Shown here one piece after another: positions 7,175 through 9,185 of a stretch of DNA of 9,185 nucleotides. This DNA comes from NBML01 sp029939535 (GTDB lineage: Bacteria > Desulfobacterota > Desulfobacteria > Desulfobacterales > Desulfobacteraceae), in NCBI GenBank assembly GCA_029939535.1, contig JAOZST010000153.1, forward strand, positions 1 to 9,185. The letters run 5' to 3'. Position 1 is the stretch's first letter. The number at the start of each line of letters is the position of its first letter. Under the pieces are notes generated by a model that saw nothing but the letters and a program-made list of their open reading frames with translations, was not told the origin of the DNA and ran no database searches. The translations under genes were made by a program, and so were the position numbers.

Positions 7175-7203
7175 TGTATACAAAACTATTGGGTATTTGT
7201 AAA
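7175..7203 (-). promoter_or_regulatory. Predicted sigma-70 type promoter of the DUF523 gene
   Basis: On the minus strand TTTACA (7203-7198) is followed after exactly 17 bases by TATACA (7180-7175); they match the -35 and -10 consensus at five and four of six positions. Only six bases separate the -10 element from the ATG at 7168, so transcription would begin at or beside the start codon, fitting the absence of a ribosome binding site. Confidence 0.4.
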
Positions 7204-7207
7204 AATA

Positions 7208-7237
7208 TTCATTGACTATTTAAAGGTTTGGTGTAAT
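7208..7237 (+). promoter_or_regulatory. Possible promoter of the acyl-CoA dehydrogenase gene
   Basis: TGTAAT (7232-7237) matches the -10 consensus at five of six bases. TTCATT (7208-7213) gives a weak -35 at 18 bases. A better -35, TTGACT at 7212-7217, has no good -10 at normal spacing. The -10 candidate runs into the palindrome at 7234-7253, which would suit repression by a bound regulator. Confidence 0.35.
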
Positions 7238-7253
7238 GAATGACCATTCATTA
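7234..7253 (+). promoter_or_regulatory. Palindromic operator, TetR/FadR-like
   Basis: TAATGAATGACCATTCATTA is a 9-base perfect inverted repeat around a 2-base centre (AC). It lies 24 bases before the acyl-CoA dehydrogenase ATG, upstream of its ribosome site and over the likely -10. TGAATG/CATTCA half-sites are typical of TetR-family fatty-acid-degradation regulators such as Bacillus FadR, although the spacing differs. The cognate regulator is not in the window. Confidence 0.6.
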
Positions 7254-7262
7254 ATCAATTCC

Positions 7263-7268
7263 AGGAGG
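7263..7268 (+). promoter_or_regulatory. Ribosome binding site of the acyl-CoA dehydrogenase
   Basis: AGGAGG nine bases before the ATG at 7278 fixes the start there. It excludes the ATG at 7236, which would lie within the palindrome. Confidence 0.8.
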
Positions 7269-7277
7269 ATTTACATC

Positions 7278-9092
7278 ATGGCACAGCTAATTTCCGACCG
7301 CAGGGATATCGAGTTTGTACTCCATGAACTGCTTGAGGCTGAAAATCTGGCAAAAATCCATGAAGATTTTGCAGATTTCAATAAAAAAACCATTGACCTG
7401 ATTATTTCCGAGGCAAAAAACTTTGCAGTCAAAGAACTTCTGCCCTCCAATAAAGAGGGGGATGAACAGGGATGCACCCTTGAAGACGGAAAGGTAACCA
7501 CCCCGGAATCCTTTAAGCGGCTCTTTGACCTGTTCAATGACGGAGAATGGCTGGCACCCACTGAAGATCCGAAATGGGGTGGCCAGGGAATGCCCTTTAC
7601 AATAGCATCTGCCGCAGCAGAATATTTCAACGGTGCCAATTATCCCTTTATGATGTACCCTGGCCTTACCCAGGGGGCCGGCCATTTGATTGAAGAATTT
7701 GGCACCCAGGAACAAAAAGATATTTATCTTAAGAATATGTATACTGGAAAATGGACCGGCACCATGCTCCTGACCGAACCCGGCGCTGGATCCGATGTGG
7801 GTGCACTCACTACCAAAGCTGTTCCCAACGGGGACGGCACCTATTCCATCATTGGCGAAAAAATATTCATTTCCGGGGGTGACCATGATCTTACGGAAAA
7901 TATAATCCACCCGGTTCTGGCCCGGATACAGGGCGCTCCCGAGGGGACAAAAGGGGTTTCCCTGTTTCTGGTTCCCAAATACAGGGTCAATAAAGACGGC
8001 AGCCTGGGTGAATTCAATGATGTTCTCTGCACCGGGATTGAACATAAAATGGGTATAAAGGGCAACAGCACCTGCTCCCTTTCCCTGGGTTCAAAAGGAG
8101 ATTGCATTGGCACCCTCCTGGGTGCAGAGAACAAAGGCATGAAAGCCATGTTCCAGATGATGAATGCCGCCAGGCGCCTGGTGGGATTCCAGGGATTTGC
8201 CTGCGCCACCACAGCCTATATGTATGCCCTTGATTATGCCAGAAACAGGGTCCAGGGAAAGGACCTCATGGAAATTATGAATCCAGATGCCCAACCTGTT
8301 TCCATCATCCACCATCCAGATGTCCGGAGGCAGCTCATGATGATGAAAGTCAATGTGGAAGGCATGAGATCCCTTTTATATTATGTTCACTATTGTGCGG
8401 ACATGGCCGCCATTGCACCAACCCAGGAAGAAAAAGACAAATACCAGGGTTTTGTTGAAGTCCTGACCCCCATTGCCAAAGGCTATGTCACTGACCGGTC
8501 CTTTGAGGTTTGCAGCCATGGCATGCAGGTATACGGAGGGTATGGTTTTATCGAAGAATATCCCATGGCCCAGTTGCTCAGGGATTGCAGGATCACCCTT
8601 ATATACGAAGGCACAAACGGTATCCAGGCCATGGATCTTCTGGGCAGAAAACTGGGCCTGAACAAGGGCAAACCCATAATGGACCTGTTCGGAGAAATGC
8701 AGAAAACAATTGCAGCGGCCAAGACCATTCCCGGCCTTGAAAAAGAAACCGCCAAGGTGGAAGAGGCCATAAACAAACTGGCTGAAGTGGCCATCCACAT
8801 GGGCCAGACCGCCATGTCAAAAAAAGTGCTTGCCGCCTTTGCCAATGCCCATCCTTTCCAGGATGCCACCGGCGACACAACCATGGCATGGCTCCTGCTC
8901 TGGAGGGCCACAATTGCTGCCCAAAAACTTGAAAAAGCCAAAAAGAAAGATAAACCATTTTACCAAGGCGTGATCAAGTCTCTCCAGTTCTACGTCCAGA
9001 CCCAGCTGCCCATCACCCTGGGCAGGTTTGCAGCACTAATGAACACAAGCTCTATTGCCGTGGAAATTGAGGACAACATGTTCCCGGGATAA
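7278..9092 (+). CDS. Acyl-CoA dehydrogenase, large DmdC-like subfamily (604 aa)
   Basis: A cytoplasmic FAD enzyme that should oxidise an acyl-CoA to the 2-enoyl-CoA and pass electrons to an electron-transferring flavoprotein. At 604 residues it is longer than the classical 380-400-residue enzymes and fits the subfamily with extra N- and C-terminal domains that includes DmdC. N-terminal extension is at about 1-40, helical N-domain to about 160, middle domain with MLLTEPGAGSDVGAL (163-177) and GEKIFISGG (193-201), C-terminal helical domain with YGGYGFIEEYPMAQLLRD (419-436), and an appended domain from about 470. IYEGTNGIQ (442-450) contains the expected catalytic base E444. The chain looks complete. 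Chain-length preference cannot be told from sequence; fatty acyl-CoA, branched or methylmercaptopropionyl-CoA substrates are all possible. It is monocistronic here, ending 12 bases before a convergent gene. Confidence 0.92.
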   Translation: MAQLISDRRDIEFVLHELLEAENLAKIHEDFADFNKKTIDLIISEAKNFAVKELLPSNKEGDEQGCTLEDGKVTTPESFKRLFDLFNDGEWLAPTEDPKWGGQGMPFTIASAAAEYFNGANYPFMMYPGLTQGAGHLIEEFGTQEQKDIYLKNMYTGKWTGTMLLTEPGAGSDVGALTTKAVPNGDGTYSIIGEKIFISGGDHDLTENIIHPVLARIQGAPEGTKGVSLFLVPKYRVNKDGSLGEFNDVLCTGIEHKMGIKGNSTCSLSLGSKGDCIGTLLGAENKGMKAMFQMMNAARRLVGFQGFACATTAYMYALDYARNRVQGKDLMEIMNPDAQPVSIIHHPDVRRQLMMMKVNVEGMRSLLYYVHYCADMAAIAPTQEEKDKYQGFVEVLTPIAKGYVTDRSFEVCSHGMQVYGGYGFIEEYPMAQLLRDCRITLIYEGTNGIQAMDLLGRKLGLNKGKPIMDLFGEMQKTIAAAKTIPGLEKETAKVEEAINKLAEVAIHMGQTAMSKKVLAAFANAHPFQDATGDTTMAWLLLWRATIAAQKLEKAKKKDKPFYQGVIKSLQFYVQTQLPITLGRFAALMNTSSIAVEIEDNMFPG

Positions 9093-9104
9093 TAATCCCT
9101 GCAA

Positions 9105-9185
9105 TTATCCAATGTCATTTTCAGCATCAGCTAAAGGGAAATGACAGGCCACAAATTTACCCGGTGTGGTCTCCAAAAGTTCAGG
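9105..9185 (-). CDS. C-terminal end of a second peptide ABC transporter ATPase (partial)
   Basis: The last 81 bases read on the minus strand as 26 residues and a TAA stop: PELLETTPGKFVACHFPLAD then AENDIG. The GKFVACH segment matches the end of the DppF-type protein in this window (GGFVACH) and resembles the DppD-type end (MAACH), including the final cysteine of the four-cysteine motif. This points to another Opp/Dpp-class ATPase whose body lies beyond the right edge. It converges with the acyl-CoA dehydrogenase gene across a 12-base gap. Assignment rests on a short match. Confidence 0.65.
   Translation of the reverse strand, partial: PELLETTPGKFVACHFPLADAENDIG
9113..9146. repeat. 8-base inverted repeat at the convergent gene ends
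   Basis: TGTCATTT (9113-9120) and AAATGACA (9139-9146) are perfect inverted copies around an 18-base loop. They sit just after the acyl-CoA dehydrogenase stop and inside the end of the convergent ATPase. There is no T-run after it, so it is not a standard terminator on the plus strand. Confidence 0.35.

Noticed and set aside
7169..7183. TTG start extending the DUF523 protein by five residues
   Set aside because: The codon overlaps the likely -10 element and the family N-terminus (GKILISACLAG) fits the ATG at 7168.
7236..7277. Upstream ATG giving the acyl-CoA dehydrogenase 14 extra residues
   Set aside because: It lies inside the palindromic operator, has no ribosome site, and the ATG at 7278 has AGGAGG at good spacing and a family-like N-terminus.
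7287..8045. Minus-strand 252-codon open frame
   Set aside because: It lies entirely opposite the well-supported acyl-CoA dehydrogenase and shows no motif.

Overview
The window looks like an ordinary metabolic region of a Gram-negative, moderately AT-rich bacterium. The peptide-import operon has a periplasmic binding protein with a plain signal peptide and no lipobox. It sits beside a large DmdC-type acyl-CoA dehydrogenase and a DUF523 protein. I infer a marine-type Desulfobacterota organism (Desulfobacteraceae-like) from this gene mix and general protein style; that is an impression, not a demonstrated assignment. No rRNA, tRNA, CRISPR array, insertion sequence or phage gene was found, and no gene-free stretch exceeds about 175 bases.

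Layout. From 6501 down to 930, on the minus strand, lies a complete five-gene ABC importer of the dipeptide/oligopeptide class: binding protein (dppA-like), two permeases (dppB- and dppC-like, overlapping by 4 bases), and two ATPases (dppD- and dppF-like). It is followed on the same strand, without a visible terminator, by a 62-residue cysteine-containing protein (867-679). The ATGA stop/start overlap of that gene leads into a membrane-anchored metallo-beta-lactamase-fold hydrolase (682 to the left edge, incomplete). Upstream of the importer, also on the minus strand, is a DUF523 protein (7168-6674) of the family that contains the iron-sulfur enzyme TudS. Divergent from it, on the plus strand, is a 604-residue acyl-CoA dehydrogenase (7278-9092). 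The last 81 bases hold the minus-strand 3' end of another peptide-transporter ATPase, so a second importer of the same class probably begins outside the window.

Working picture. The binding protein captures peptides or similar solutes in the periplasm, DppB/DppC form the channel and DppD/DppF drive it. Both ATPases keep the four-cysteine C-terminal motif linked to iron-sulfur binding in this family. The small protein and hydrolase may be co-transcribed passengers or functional partners. The acyl-CoA dehydrogenase appears to be separately controlled: a 20-base near-perfect palindrome of TetR type lies between it and the DUF523 gene, which seems to have a promoter so close to its ATG that the mRNA could be leaderless. 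No clearly new system is visible. The best leads are that divergent regulatory region and the small-protein/hydrolase pair at the end of the importer operon.
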